A program made the translations under genes and the position numbers. From Bog-473 sp963809715 (lineage in GTDB: Bacteria; Actinomycetota; Acidimicrobiia; Acidimicrobiales; RAAP-2), in the NCBI GenBank assembly GCA_963809715.1, contig CAWEKO010000004.1:1-64000 (forward strand): 64,000 nucleotides of DNA. The letters are read 5' to 3'. Of this stretch, positions 8,387 through 17,161 are shown one piece after another. Within the stretch, counting starts at the first letter, position 1. Every line of letters starts with the position of its first letter. The notes under the pieces were generated by a model that saw nothing but the letters and a program-made list of their open reading frames with translations, made no database searches and was not told where the DNA came from.

Positions 8387-9049
8387 CTACGAGATTGGGC
8401 TTCTGGCGAGAACGAATCCCTGGGAAGAGGTCTCGCCTTCCATTTCAGGTGCCCTGAGTACCGTCGTGGAGATCTTGAAACCCGCGTCCTCCAGACAACC
8501 GGCAACCTGTTGCACGCTATGCCTGTAGCTGGTGAGCGGCAGGTGTGTGCCGTGCCAATCTGCTCGGTGCACCGGCTCACCCTCCGCCTGAAAAGCAAGA
8601 AGTAGGTAACCCCCCGGTATCAAGACCCGCGCAAGTTCGCCGAATGCCTCGGCCAGCCGATCCGGAGGCGTGTAGATGATCGAATACCAGCACACTGCAC
8701 CCGCTAGTGCCCGCGTTTCGATCGGAAGTGCATCGAGCTGACCTTCTTGGAACTCGATGTGCGGATGTGCGGTCCGAGCGACGGCGAGCATCGCCTGGGA
8801 CACGTCCACCCCGACGACATCGAGGCCCCGTTCCGCCATGAAGGCCGCTACCCGGCCGGGCCCGCACCCAACATCGGCGACGCGACCGACGGTCTGTCTC
8901 TTGACCAGCTCGATGAAGGCCACGAGAAGCGACTGGTCGACCGGGCCTTCTGTGGCTGAACTGATCTCAGTGCCTACGAACTGGACATATCTCGGCGCTG
9001 CCTTGTCGTAGACCGCTCGGGCCGTTTCTACGTGGTCCTCACCGGACAT
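8387..9049 (-). CDS. Class I SAM-dependent methyltransferase
   Basis: 220 residues. Motif I is VADVGCGPGRVAAFMAERG (SAM-binding loop), followed by VVGVDVSQAML (acidic residue for the SAM ribose) and the LARVLIPGGYLLLAF post-III strand. This is the Methyltransf_11/25 type acting on small molecules; the substrate is not readable. Same strand as the DUF1801 gene but with a gap, so co-transcription is possible and not certain. Base composition is lower in GC than the flanking catabolic genes. Confidence 0.88.
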   Translation of the reverse strand: MSGEDHVETARAVYDKAAPRYVQFVGTEISSATEGPVDQSLLVAFIELVKRQTVGRVADVGCGPGRVAAFMAERGLDVVGVDVSQAMLAVARTAHPHIEFQEGQLDALPIETRALAGAVCWYSIIYTPPDRLAEAFGELARVLIPGGYLLLAFQAEGEPVHRADWHGTHLPLTSYRHSVQQVAGCLEDAGFKISTTVLRAPEMEGETSSQGFVLARSPIS

Positions 9050-9219
9050 GCCCCAAGGCTACGTGTCCATTCTCCGTTGTCACGGCTGGGGGACGGTTGC
9101 CCTGCCGCGGTGCCTCGTCCGACGGGATGGCGGACACTCCGGTCACCATCGAGGCACCCCGGACCTGAGTACCCTTTCGTCGAGGAACGGCGAAGGCAAA
9201 GACAAAAAGGAAAAGAACT

Positions 9220-9948
9220 GTGGCTGAGGGACTCTCCTCGAGCGAAGTGGCCGGGGAAATCTCGCGACACAAGACGCATTCGGCCGAACACGAGGATGTC
9301 GATGAAGGATCTGGCACCGTCGACGGCACACGAAGCCATGACCGGACCCTCTCCATCATCGAGGCAGTGATGCTGGCCGTCGTGGCCCTGCTCGCCGCGT
9401 ACACCGGATTTGCCTCGGCCAAATGGGGCACGGAGTCATCCGTTCGGCTTGCCGGTGCGTCCGCCGCCCGGACTGAGGCGAACCGAGCGGCCCTCAATGC
9501 GCAAAATTTGAAGAATTTCGACTCAACGACCTTCAACACGTGGTTTACGGCTTACGTCGCTGGAAACTCAACAGCCGAGGCCGTTGCAGTGCGCCGCTTC
9601 CGTCCGCCGTTCAAGGTTGCCTTCGACGCATGGCTGGCAACCGATCCCTTCACCAATGCCAAGGCGCCGCCTGGCCCCACCTACATGCCGCAGTACAAGC
9701 AACCCGAGCTTGCCGCCGCGAGCGCTCTGGACAAGAAGGCTACTGAGGAGTATTCACTCGGAGTACAGGCCGGCTCCAACTCGGACAGCTACGTCCGGGA
9801 CACCATCTACCTCGCCACAATTCTTTTCCTGATCGGCATCAGTGGACACTTCCGCTTCTTTCGGATCCGAGTGGGGCTGATCACCCTGGGCGGATTGATG
9901 ATGATTGTTGCCATCATCCAGATTTCGACCTCGCCTCCCATCCCGTAG
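9220..9948 (+). CDS. Membrane protein of unknown function, three predicted TM segments
   Basis: 242 residues from a GTG after an AAAAAGG ribosome site. A polar 43-residue head rich in His/Glu/Ser precedes TM1 (IIEAVMLAVVALLAAYTGFA). A 125-residue soluble loop with an Ala-rich helix (RLAGASAARTEANRAALNAQ) follows, then two C-terminal TM segments (YLATILFLIGISGHFRFF and LITLGGLMMIVAIIQIS). The arrangement resembles DUF4337-type membrane proteins, but I do not recognise it firmly. There is no signal peptide and there are no catalytic motifs. Confidence 0.7.
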   Translation: MAEGLSSSEVAGEISRHKTHSAEHEDVDEGSGTVDGTRSHDRTLSIIEAVMLAVVALLAAYTGFASAKWGTESSVRLAGASAARTEANRAALNAQNLKNFDSTTFNTWFTAYVAGNSTAEAVAVRRFRPPFKVAFDAWLATDPFTNAKAPPGPTYMPQYKQPELAAASALDKKATEEYSLGVQAGSNSDSYVRDTIYLATILFLIGISGHFRFFRIRVGLITLGGLMMIVAIIQISTSPPIP

Positions 9949-10026
9949 AGTTCTGCCCCAGGTCCGGCAGTACAACTCGTAGACGGATTCGAAATCGCCG
10001 GTAACGGGGTCTCTGGATGGGCAGAG

Positions 10027-10950
10027 TTAGCTGAATTCCGGCCGGTGCGAGTATGGCGCGAGGACGTCCGCGCGGCCGTAGTGTCCGACGACATCGAAGT
10101 ATCTCTTCGCGTGAAGCGCTTCACGCAGATCGCAGTCAACGGTGAGGATGCCCTCGGCGTCATAGAGCGGTCCCGCTATGACTTCGCCAACTGGTGACAC
10201 GATGCACGCCCCGCCCCGACCGAAGACCTCGATGTCAGGAGGAAGCGGCAACGGGAAGTCCTCTGGGAAGGCGGAGGCAGGAATGAACTGGGGAACGCTG
10301 ACAACAAAAGCGCCGGCCTCGATTGCGATATGTCGCATCGAAATGATCCAACCTTCACTGTCATCTGCGGTCGGCGCCAGCCAGATTTGCGGGCCGCCCT
10401 GATACAGAGCCCACCGTGCCAGCGGCATGCGGTTCTCCCAGCAGATGAGGCCACCGACCCTACCGACTCCGGGGATTGCGACGACGTCGAGATCATCACC
10501 AGCCCCGACGCCATGGAAGACCCGCTCGTGCATTGTCGGCATCAGCTTTCGATGTCGGTGCACGAGCCCCTCGGGCCCGATCACTAGGAGGGTGCTGTAC
10601 AGAGAACCCGGCCGATCGTCCTCTCGCTCGTTGACACCTATCGCGAGATGCACATTGCGATCGGCGCATGCCTTCGACAACCGTCCCACGAGCGGTCCGC
10701 CTACGTCGACGCTCGATGCCCACATCCGTTCCCACAACTCGTCACATCCATCGGCCCACGTAGCAGCCGCCGCCGCCCAGGCTCCGCTGGCGTATATCGA
10801 CACAAAACATTCGGGGAATGCCACGAACTGGGCACCGGATTCGACGGCCTCGGAAAGCAAAGAGACTGCTTTGTCAATCGTGGCCTCCGCATCAAGGATC
10901 ACCGGAGTCGCCTGAACCGCCGCGATTCGCACCGTCTCGAAGCCGGCCAC
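10027..10950 (-). CDS. Carbon-nitrogen hydrolase (nitrilase superfamily)
   Basis: 307 residues from GTG. The catalytic triad is complete: Glu47 in FPECF, Lys135 in HRHRKLMPT and Cys170 in GLICWENRMPL. CWENxMPL and the overall length fit the nitrilase branch (nitrile to acid) better than the amidase or ureidopropionase branches. It stands alone between oppositely oriented neighbours. Whether the substrate is an aliphatic nitrile, an aryl nitrile or cyanide cannot be told. Confidence 0.88.
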   Translation of the reverse strand: MAGFETVRIAAVQATPVILDAEATIDKAVSLLSEAVESGAQFVAFPECFVSIYASGAWAAAAATWADGCDELWERMWASSVDVGGPLVGRLSKACADRNVHLAIGVNEREDDRPGSLYSTLLVIGPEGLVHRHRKLMPTMHERVFHGVGAGDDLDVVAIPGVGRVGGLICWENRMPLARWALYQGGPQIWLAPTADDSEGWIISMRHIAIEAGAFVVSVPQFIPASAFPEDFPLPLPPDIEVFGRGGACIVSPVGEVIAGPLYDAEGILTVDCDLREALHAKRYFDVVGHYGRADVLAPYSHRPEFS

Positions 10951-11133
10951 GGGTGGACCCTACCCCACCGGAGCATTGGCGGACCCGGTGTTCGGGCACA
11001 ATCGTTCGGTGCTTTTGACTCTCCCCCTTCGGCGGCCCGGGGTGCAGCCGACCTGCACTACATGGGGCAGTGGTGACGATCTTTCCTCGTTGAGAAAGGG
11101 TGGCCCCCGCCGGGCTGTGGCGCCTTTGTCGAG

Positions 11134-11502
11134 CTATCGCGCCGGTACTTGCTGCAGCGCCCAGGTATTGCCATCGGGATCACTGAAGGTGACGAAGGAG
11201 CCCCACGGCTGAACATCCACTTCGCTCGCAGTGACGCCGTTGGCCATGAGGTGTTGTCTGGCCGCCTCGACGTCTTCGACGACAACCTGCACACCCTTCT
11301 GTGAACCCGGTGTCATCTCGGTGATCCCTGTTCCCAGCACCACCGAACACGCGGACCCGGGAGGGGTGAGCTGCACGAAGCGCAACGCGTCGTTGACCTG
11401 GTGGTCGTGGTCGGCAGAGAAACCAACCTGGTTGACGTAAAAATCCTTGGCCCGATCGACGTCGGTTACGGGAATTGACACAAGCTCGAGTTTCCAGTCC
11501 AT
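11134..11502 (-). CDS. VOC (glyoxalase-like) family protein
   Basis: 122 residues covering one VOC module: LELVSIPVTDVDRAKDFYVN at the start, FVQLTPPGSACSVVLGTGI mid-domain, and FSDPDGNTWALQQV at the end (the common SDPDGN turn with its downstream metal-ligand region). Proteins of this compact type are often called glyoxalase/bleomycin-resistance proteins, and the reaction is not fixed. Upstream on the other strand is a membrane ORF starting 111 bp away. Confidence 0.85.
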   Translation of the reverse strand: MDWKLELVSIPVTDVDRAKDFYVNQVGFSADHDHQVNDALRFVQLTPPGSACSVVLGTGITEMTPGSQKGVQVVVEDVEAARQHLMANGVTASEVDVQPWGSFVTFSDPDGNTWALQQVPAR

Positions 11503-11612
11503 CGCCGCACTCTATCGTTCGATGTCGTCGACCAAATACAGATCCGAAGTGCCTCAGTCCGCAATGGCCACACCGTTGCGTGGGCTGGGGACAGCGGACA
11601 TACTGCCCAGTG

Positions 11613-12143
11613 ATGGTCACAACGAAGCGACTGCTGACGGCGCTTCTCGCGGTGGACGCAGCGGGCGGCGCTGTTGCCGTGAAGCATCGCGTGGCGGGAG
11701 AGCCCTTCGGCATCGGCGGTTCACTCGACGTGCGAACCCCAGCCGTCGTCGTGCTGTGGGGTACAGCTCTGTCGGCACCCGTCACCTCTCTTGGACTCGC
11801 CATCGCCTTGTATCGACATCGACCCGGGGCGCTTCGGGTACTGGGAGCGATGTTTGCCATGGGGGCCCTGTCAGAGCCGGCGTTCTGGGGACGACGCCCG
11901 TGCCCGTGGCTTGGCCGGATGCTCCTCATGGCACACGTGCTTCTCGCCGGCGCACTGGCTATCGGTCCGCTCGGAACTGATCAAACCGAAGACCACATCG
12001 CTGACGGCGGTACCCGCGCTTCGCCCGGATGGTGGGGCAATCCGGCACCGTTGGAGGCATGGGTTCGTGGTGAGGGACTCGGACCAGTCCGGCCCAGGCC
12101 GCAGTTTGACTCAGTACGGGCAAAGTCTCATTACGCTTTCACC
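11613..12143 (+). CDS. Hydrophobic ORF, open in frame into the nitroreductase gene
   Basis: From the ATG at 11613 the frame encodes MVTTKRLLTALLAVDAAGG, then three hydrophobic stretches (TPAVVVLWGTALSAPVTSLGLA, LRVLGAMFAMGAL, LLMAHVLLAGALAIGP), resembling a small membrane protein. No stop occurs before the nitroreductase ATG at 12144. The last 50 codons, from about 11990, have weak third-position GC and look non-coding. Either the two are one 321-residue fusion, or a membrane gene has lost its stop and a separate nitroreductase starts at 12144. The end given here is simply the base before that ATG. Confidence 0.45.
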
Positions 12144-12578
12144 ATGCCTTCGGACCTTGCCCTCAAAACCATGAATCGCGTGCATCGGGTACTGCTCGGC
12201 GCTTCGGGAGGTCGGCTCGGCTGGCACTTCTCCGGGATGCCTGTCGTCGAGCTGACCACGACCGGCAGAAAGAGCGGCCAGCCGCGCACCACCATGCTGA
12301 CGTCGCCCTACCAGGAGGGTTCGACACTGGTGGTCGTGGCCTCCCGCGGCGGTGACGACACCAACCCCGCATGGTTCCTCAACCTCAGGGACGATCCGAA
12401 GGTGATGGTCAAGCTGGGTCCCAAACCCGCTGAGTCGATGATCGCCGAGATCGCCGATGCCGACGAGCGGGCCCGGATCTGGCCGATCATCGCCGGCAAG
12501 CACCGCAACTACGCCGGGTATCAGCGCAAGACGGACCGAGAGATTCCCCTCGTATTTCTCCGACCGGCGGAAGGCTGA
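12144..12578 (+). CDS. DDN-type F420-dependent nitroreductase family protein
   Basis: 144 residues from the ATG at 12144, the usual family length. It opens MNRVHRVLLGASGGRLGWH, then PVVELTTTGRKSGQPRTTML, the signature of the deazaflavin-dependent nitroreductase (DDN/Rv3547) family, followed by VVASRGGDDTNPAWFLNLRD and GYQRKTDREIPLVFLRP. Members bind F420H2 and reduce quinones or nitro-compounds, often at the membrane. The split-barrel fold is intact. The frame is continuous with the hydrophobic stretch upstream. Confidence 0.88.
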   Translation: MPSDLALKTMNRVHRVLLGASGGRLGWHFSGMPVVELTTTGRKSGQPRTTMLTSPYQEGSTLVVVASRGGDDTNPAWFLNLRDDPKVMVKLGPKPAESMIAEIADADERARIWPIIAGKHRNYAGYQRKTDREIPLVFLRPAEG

Positions 12579-12759
12579 CCCCAGCCGCCCCTGCCGATAC
12601 CGAGCGGGGCGCAGGGGTGCCTCACTTCGACGGGTAAATGCGACACTACCGAGTGCCGCGTCAGCCAACGTTTGCGGGCTTCCCCGAAGCAGGCACTTGG
12701 GGGCAGGGGGCCGACTGCCCACAGACTTACTGCTCGCCTACGAGCGCGACACTGTGGAC

Positions 12760-13521
12760 ATGAACGACGATGACCTGCTCGCCGAGCAGCGTTCGTACTA
12801 TCGGGCGCGGGCGCCCGAGTATGACGAATGGTGGCAGCGACGGGGTCGGTATGACCGGGGCGAGGAACAGCTGCTCGAATGGCAGCGCCAGGTAGCGGTC
12901 GTGGACGACGCCCTCACCTCCTTTGGCGCCACGGGCTCGGTCTTGGAGTTGGCGGGGGGAACTGGTTGGTGGACTGAGCGTCTCGCACGGACGGCCGAGC
13001 GTCTCACCGTTGTGGACAGTTCGCCTGAGGCACTCGCACTCAACCGGGCACGGGTGGGACGTCCCGATGTCAACTATGTCGTCGAGGATCTCTTCGATTG
13101 GCAACCAGACTCCAAATATGACGCTGTGTTCTTCTCCTTCTGGCTTTCGCACGTGCCCAGGCCCCGCTTTGGCGAGTTCTGGTCCCTCGTTCACTCGTAC
13201 CTCACTCCCTCGGGCCGGGCCTTCCTCATCGACAATCGAGACGATCCAGTGCCGGACACGACGACGAAGGATCCATTCGTCGTCCAATACGACACCGACC
13301 TTCACCTGCGTCGTCTTCGCGACGGATCGCGGTACCGGGTCGTCAGTGTGATGTACGAGCCAGATGAGCTGCAGTCACTCATCGAGGCGGAGGGCTGGAC
13401 GGCTGAGATCCAATGCGACGCGACGGTTCATTTTCGGCTCAGCCGGTCGCCCCTGAATCGAACTCCCTTGACGCCAATGATGACGCGACGTGCCGGGCCG
13501 GACGTCGCAAACATTGTCTGA
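12760..13521 (+). CDS. Class I SAM-dependent methyltransferase
   Basis: 253 residues. RSYYRARAPEYDEWWQRRGRYDRG is the N-terminal lid commonly seen in Methyltransf_25 proteins; motif I is VLELAGGTGWWTERLA, the acidic residue follows in LTVVDSSPEAL, and DAVFFSFWLSHVPRPRF is the motif IV region. The ATG at 12760 is used; a GTG six bases upstream would add two residues. The C-terminal 30 residues (SRSPLNRTPLTPMMTRRAGP) look disordered. Single gene in the lower-GC block. Confidence 0.88.
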   Translation: MNDDDLLAEQRSYYRARAPEYDEWWQRRGRYDRGEEQLLEWQRQVAVVDDALTSFGATGSVLELAGGTGWWTERLARTAERLTVVDSSPEALALNRARVGRPDVNYVVEDLFDWQPDSKYDAVFFSFWLSHVPRPRFGEFWSLVHSYLTPSGRAFLIDNRDDPVPDTTTKDPFVVQYDTDLHLRRLRDGSRYRVVSVMYEPDELQSLIEAEGWTAEIQCDATVHFRLSRSPLNRTPLTPMMTRRAGPDVANIV

Positions 13522-13568
13522 CGCAAGCACGAGTCACCCGGTTCGCCAGTAGGAGCGCTGCGAAAGCC

Positions 13569-14117
13569 TCAGAACACGAAGGGCACAAGCATCTTGGTGG
13601 AGCGCTTGTACGCCGGATACGTGTCAGGGAAGTGCTCGGTCAGATAGCGCTCCTCGACGGTCGCGCTGTACACGAAGTAGACCCCAGCCAGAAGTGCGGC
13701 TATCAGCCACCGCCAGTTCAGCGCCATCGCGGTGCCGACACCCGCGAGCAAAATGCCCGAGTAGATGGGATGGCGGACCAGGCGATAGGGGCCGCTGGTC
13801 ACCAGCTCCGGTTCTTCCTTTTGCGACATTGGTGTCCCCCAGTTGCGCCCAATGTGGAGGCGGGCCCAGATCGCGAACCCCAGCCCGAGGACAAAGAGGA
13901 CGAGCCCGAAGCCCGCACGCCAGGGATCCGAGTGGAGGCCTCCGTCTCCGAAGGCTCGCGAGCGGAGCAACAGAATCGCCAAGACGACGACCACCGCCCT
14001 GATACGCAGCTCGCGGGACCAAGCGACACGGCCCCTCTTCATGGAAAAGGCCGCCACGAGCCAGTAGATCCAGAACGCAGCCCATCCGATGGCAAAGACG
14101 AGTTCGACTGCGTGCAT
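13569..14117 (-). CDS. Isoprenylcysteine carboxyl methyltransferase (ICMT/PEMT) family membrane protein
   Basis: 182 residues with about four TM helices (AIGWAAFWIYWLVAAF, AVVVVLAILLL, GFGLVLFVLGLGFAIWARL, LIAALLAGVYFVY). The C-terminal half carries the family signature VTSGPYRLVRHPIYSGILL and EERYLTEHFPDTYPAYK, which form the SAM pocket in bacterial ICMT-like enzymes. It is an integral membrane methyltransferase whose acceptor (lipid or small molecule) is unknown. Convergent with the preceding methyltransferase. Confidence 0.88.
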   Translation of the reverse strand: MHAVELVFAIGWAAFWIYWLVAAFSMKRGRVAWSRELRIRAVVVVLAILLLRSRAFGDGGLHSDPWRAGFGLVLFVLGLGFAIWARLHIGRNWGTPMSQKEEPELVTSGPYRLVRHPIYSGILLAGVGTAMALNWRWLIAALLAGVYFVYSATVEERYLTEHFPDTYPAYKRSTKMLVPFVF

Positions 14118-14272
14118 GCCGACTCAGCCTCCCATTGCCCGGGGAATCGGTGCTGTCGTAGCAGAGCTCCCGAGAATCTCTCGACTGCCCCTGTTCAAAT
14201 GTAGAGCGACGGGAGGGAGGCATTCCGACACCAAGTGCCGTCACCTCGGCGGCCTCCTGTTACGTTCACCCC

Positions 14273-15043
14273 ATGCCACGACGGGATGGCGCGTATGGCG
14301 ATGATTGGCTGGCCGGCGGATACGCCACGAGTCGGCCACCCGTCCATTCGCACATTCTCGATCGGGTGACAGCCCTTCAATCGGCCGCGCAGATCGACCT
14401 GGCCCTGGACGTTGGTTGCGGTGCCGGAACCTCGACGATCGAGTTGATGCGGCGCGGGATCGTAGGTCACGTGCTCGGCGTCGATCCTTCTCCTGCCATG
14501 ATCCGTACGGCGAGAGGTCATGTCGAGGGCGCATCCTTCGCGGTCGCCTCCGCCGAGGCTCTTCCGGTGAGGTCCGGCACTGTCGGACTGATCACCGCAG
14601 CGGGATCTCTGAACTACGCCGACATCCCAGCCTTCTTTTCTGAGGCAAAGAGGGTGCTTTCCCCCGAGGGGCTCCTGGTGGTCTACGACTTTGCGTCGGG
14701 ACGACGCTCGGCGCAGTGCGCCGAGCTTGCTTCGTGGTACGCCGAGATGCTGCAGCGTTGGCCAAAACCAAGCGAAGGGGTGCGGGAGGTGAGTCGGGCG
14801 ACGTTCGAGTCAGCTCCGATGCACCTGATGGCCCATGAGATCTTCACCGTGTCGATTGACTTCGAGTTGGATGGCTACCTCGACTACCTGATGACCGAGA
14901 GCAACGTTGCCGCCGCAGTGAGTTCCGGCGCTGCACGATCCGAAATCCGCTCCTGGTGCGAGGAGGGATTGCGACACTTCTTCCAAGGGTCGTTACCGGT
15001 CGAGTTCGAGTCCTACTACGCCTGCCTCGCTCAACCGAGCTGA
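14273..15043 (+). CDS. Class I SAM-dependent methyltransferase
   Basis: 256 residues. DLALDVGCGAGTSTIELMRRG is the SAM loop, VLGVDPSPAMIRTAR supplies the ribose-binding acidic residue, and VGLITAAGSLNYADIPAFF then AKRVLSPEGLLVVYDFASG complete the fold. The extended C-terminus resembles the UbiE/Methyltransf_11 group. Third soluble methyltransferase in 6 kb; the three differ in sequence beyond the motifs, so they are not recent copies. Convergent with the DrrB gene. Confidence 0.88.
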   Translation: MPRRDGAYGDDWLAGGYATSRPPVHSHILDRVTALQSAAQIDLALDVGCGAGTSTIELMRRGIVGHVLGVDPSPAMIRTARGHVEGASFAVASAEALPVRSGTVGLITAAGSLNYADIPAFFSEAKRVLSPEGLLVVYDFASGRRSAQCAELASWYAEMLQRWPKPSEGVREVSRATFESAPMHLMAHEIFTVSIDFELDGYLDYLMTESNVAAAVSSGAARSEIRSWCEEGLRHFFQGSLPVEFESYYACLAQPS

Positions 15044-15123
15044 CGTGACCCTCCGGTACCCCCTCTCACGCATCGGCTTGGGAGCGCCGACAGGCGTCGC
15101 CGGACCGGATCGAACCGATCAGG

Positions 15124-15969
15124 TCACGAGTGCTTCAACTTCCACACCGCCAGCGGGGCGAACACCACGATCAGTCCCGCCGTCCACAGCAGCGACGGCA
15201 CGAGATAGTAGGAGACCGAGTGCCCCAGCAGTTGCTCCGCCGCCGGCCCACCCGTGAGCAGGCGGGTCGTGTTCACCATCTGGGTCAACGGCTGGTTCGT
15301 GGCGAAGCCCTGCAGCCAACCCGGCATGGTGGCCACCGGCACGTAGGCCGATGACACGAAGCTCAGCGGGAAGACGAGGAACGACAGCCCCTGTGCCGCC
15401 TGCGGTGAACCCGCCATCAGACCGAGGACGATGAAGAGCCACACGAAGGCGAACCCGTAGAGGATCGTCAGCCCGAAGGCCGCCACTGCGTCAACCGTCG
15501 TGCCGTGGATGCGAAAGCCCACGGCGAACCCGACCACCGTCATGATGAAGCAGCCCCAGGCCACCATCGTCGTGTCCGCGCCCACCCGCCCCGTCACGAT
15601 CGACAGCAGGCGAATGGGCAACGAGCGCAGCCGGTCGAACAGGCCGCCCTGGAGGTCCTCGGCCACCCCGGCCGCCGCCCCCATGCCCTGGAACAGCACG
15701 CCCGTCACGATGAAGCCCGGCACGAGGAAGTCCACGTAGGACAGCCCACCCGTGTGGGCCACCGCCCCGCCGAACACGTAGCGGAAGATCAGGAGGAACA
15801 GAACACCCTGCGCCGTCCCGGCGATGATCAGCGACGGCGTGCGCACGAACTTCTTGATCGTGCGCCCGTACACCTGGTTGGCCGCGGCGACGTAGGACGC
15901 CCCTTGATTGTCCGCCCGCACGCCGCGCACCTGGCGGGGCGGGTCCACTCGCAACTCGGTCATCGTCAT
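15124..15969 (-). CDS. ABC-2 type exporter permease (DrrB family)
   Basis: 281 residues. A 35-residue head is followed by TM segments LIIAGTAQGVLFLLIFRYVF, FLVPGFIVTGVLFQGMG, the FDRLRSLPIRLL coupling region, VAWGCFIMTVVGFAVGF, FGLTILYGFAFVWLFIVLGL, LSFLVFPLSFVSSAYVP and a last one near the C-terminus. The ATG overlaps the ATPase stop by four bases, so translation is coupled. This is a second DrrAB pair in the window; its order and sequence are close to, but clearly distinct from, the pair at 4.3-6.2 kb. Confidence 0.93.
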   Translation of the reverse strand: MTMTELRVDPPRQVRGVRADNQGASYVAAANQVYGRTIKKFVRTPSLIIAGTAQGVLFLLIFRYVFGGAVAHTGGLSYVDFLVPGFIVTGVLFQGMGAAAGVAEDLQGGLFDRLRSLPIRLLSIVTGRVGADTTMVAWGCFIMTVVGFAVGFRIHGTTVDAVAAFGLTILYGFAFVWLFIVLGLMAGSPQAAQGLSFLVFPLSFVSSAYVPVATMPGWLQGFATNQPLTQMVNTTRLLTGGPAAEQLLGHSVSYYLVPSLLWTAGLIVVFAPLAVWKLKHS

Positions 15970-17000
15970 GCTGCGTCCTCCTGCGGACTCGTGGGGTCAG
16001 TGTCGTTGTCGCTGTTGTCGCCGTTGTCGCTGTGGTTGCCGCGGTTGTTCCCGTTGTCGTGTCGGGTCGAATGCCCCGTCAGGGCGAGGAAGACCTCGTC
16101 GAAGGTGGGTCGCCGCAGCGCGATGTCCTCCACCGCCACTCCGGCCTCGTCGAGGGCGCGCACCACGACGGGGAGCAACTTCGCCCCGCCCGGTGCGGCG
16201 ATGGAGCAGCGCCGCGTCGCCGGGTCGGTCGAGGGCTCGGCCACGCCGAGCGTCGAGAGCACCTCGGCCGCCCGCCGCATCGTCGCCACGTCGGCCGTGT
16301 GCAGCTCGACCATGTCGGCGCCCACCCGGGATTTCAGCTCGTCGGGCGTGCCCTGGGCGATGACCCGGCCCTCGTCGATGATGACGATGTACGCCGCCAA
16401 GTGGTCGGCCTCATCGAGATACTGCGTCGTCAGCAACATGTCGGTCCCGGCCTGACCCATCTCACGGATGGCGTCCCACACCTCGTTGCGACTCCCCGGG
16501 TCGAGCCCCGTCGTCGGCTCGTCGAGCAGCAGCAGGCGGGGGGACCCGACCAGGCTGGCGCCGAGGTCCAACCGCCGCCGCATGCCCCCCGAGTACGTGC
16601 GCACCTGGCGGTCCGCCGCGTCCTCGAGGTCGATGAGCTCGAGAATCCGCGCCGCCGAGGCCACCGCTTCCTTCTTCCGCTGACCGTAGAGGCGGGCCAC
16701 CATCAGCAGGTTCTCCCGCCCGGTCATCATCTCTTCGACCGCGGCGGACTGACCGGCCAGGCCGATCATGCGCCGCACCGCCATCGGCTCGCGCCCGACG
16801 TCGTGACCGTCCACCGTGAGCGTCCCGCGGTCGGGTTCGATCAGGGTGGCGATCATGCGGATGAACGTGGTCTTGCCGGCTCCGTTCGGACCGAGAACGG
16901 CCACGGGCTGCCCGGGCGGCAGGGTCAAGGTGAGGTCCGAGAGGGCTTGCACCTTCCCGAACCGTTTGCTGAGGCCGTCGGCCTGAATGAGGGCACCCAT
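15966..17000 (-). CDS. ABC exporter ATP-binding protein (DrrA family)
   Basis: 344 residues: Walker A GPNGAGKTT, signature YSGGMRRRLDLGA, Walker B LLLDEPTTGLDPGS, TTQYLDEADHLAAYI and the DrrA C-terminal motif LRRPTFDEVFLALTG. It ends in an unusual Asn/Asp-rich tail (NNRGNHSDNGDNSDNDTD) with no obvious role. It is coupled to the permease gene. The ribosome site AAAGGAGGGG lies partly inside a 50-base leader hairpin (17011-17060). A PadR gene upstream on the same strand is the likely regulator. The cargo is unknown. Confidence 0.95.
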   Translation of the reverse strand: MGALIQADGLSKRFGKVQALSDLTLTLPPGQPVAVLGPNGAGKTTFIRMIATLIEPDRGTLTVDGHDVGREPMAVRRMIGLAGQSAAVEEMMTGRENLLMVARLYGQRKKEAVASAARILELIDLEDAADRQVRTYSGGMRRRLDLGASLVGSPRLLLLDEPTTGLDPGSRNEVWDAIREMGQAGTDMLLTTQYLDEADHLAAYIVIIDEGRVIAQGTPDELKSRVGADMVELHTADVATMRRAAEVLSTLGVAEPSTDPATRRCSIAAPGGAKLLPVVVRALDEAGVAVEDIALRRPTFDEVFLALTGHSTRHDNGNNRGNHSDNGDNSDNDTDPTSPQEDAA

Positions 17001-17010
17001 CAGCGCCCCT

Positions 17011-17060
17011 CCTTTCGGTTGATTTGCTCTGTGTTGTCGTTGCAGAGCCCGACCGAAAGG
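17011..17060 (-). promoter_or_regulatory. Leader hairpin over the ribosome binding site of the second exporter ATPase
   Basis: On the minus strand CCTTTCGGT (17060-17052) pairs perfectly with ACCGAAAGG (17019-17011), and within it GCTCTG pairs with CAGAGC. The 3' arm contains the AAAGG of the AAAGGAGGGG ribosome site, 10 bases before the ATG at 17000. If it forms, it would mask initiation, so translational control is possible. The pairing is seen; the function is inferred. Confidence 0.5.
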
Positions 17061-17161
17061 GGTCGCCTACGCTTTGAGTGCTGCCTCGGGCGCAGGTTCC
17101 TCGTGAGCCGAGCTCTTGGTGTGTAGGCCCGGGGCCGCGTGCTGGAACACGCGGCCTCGGG

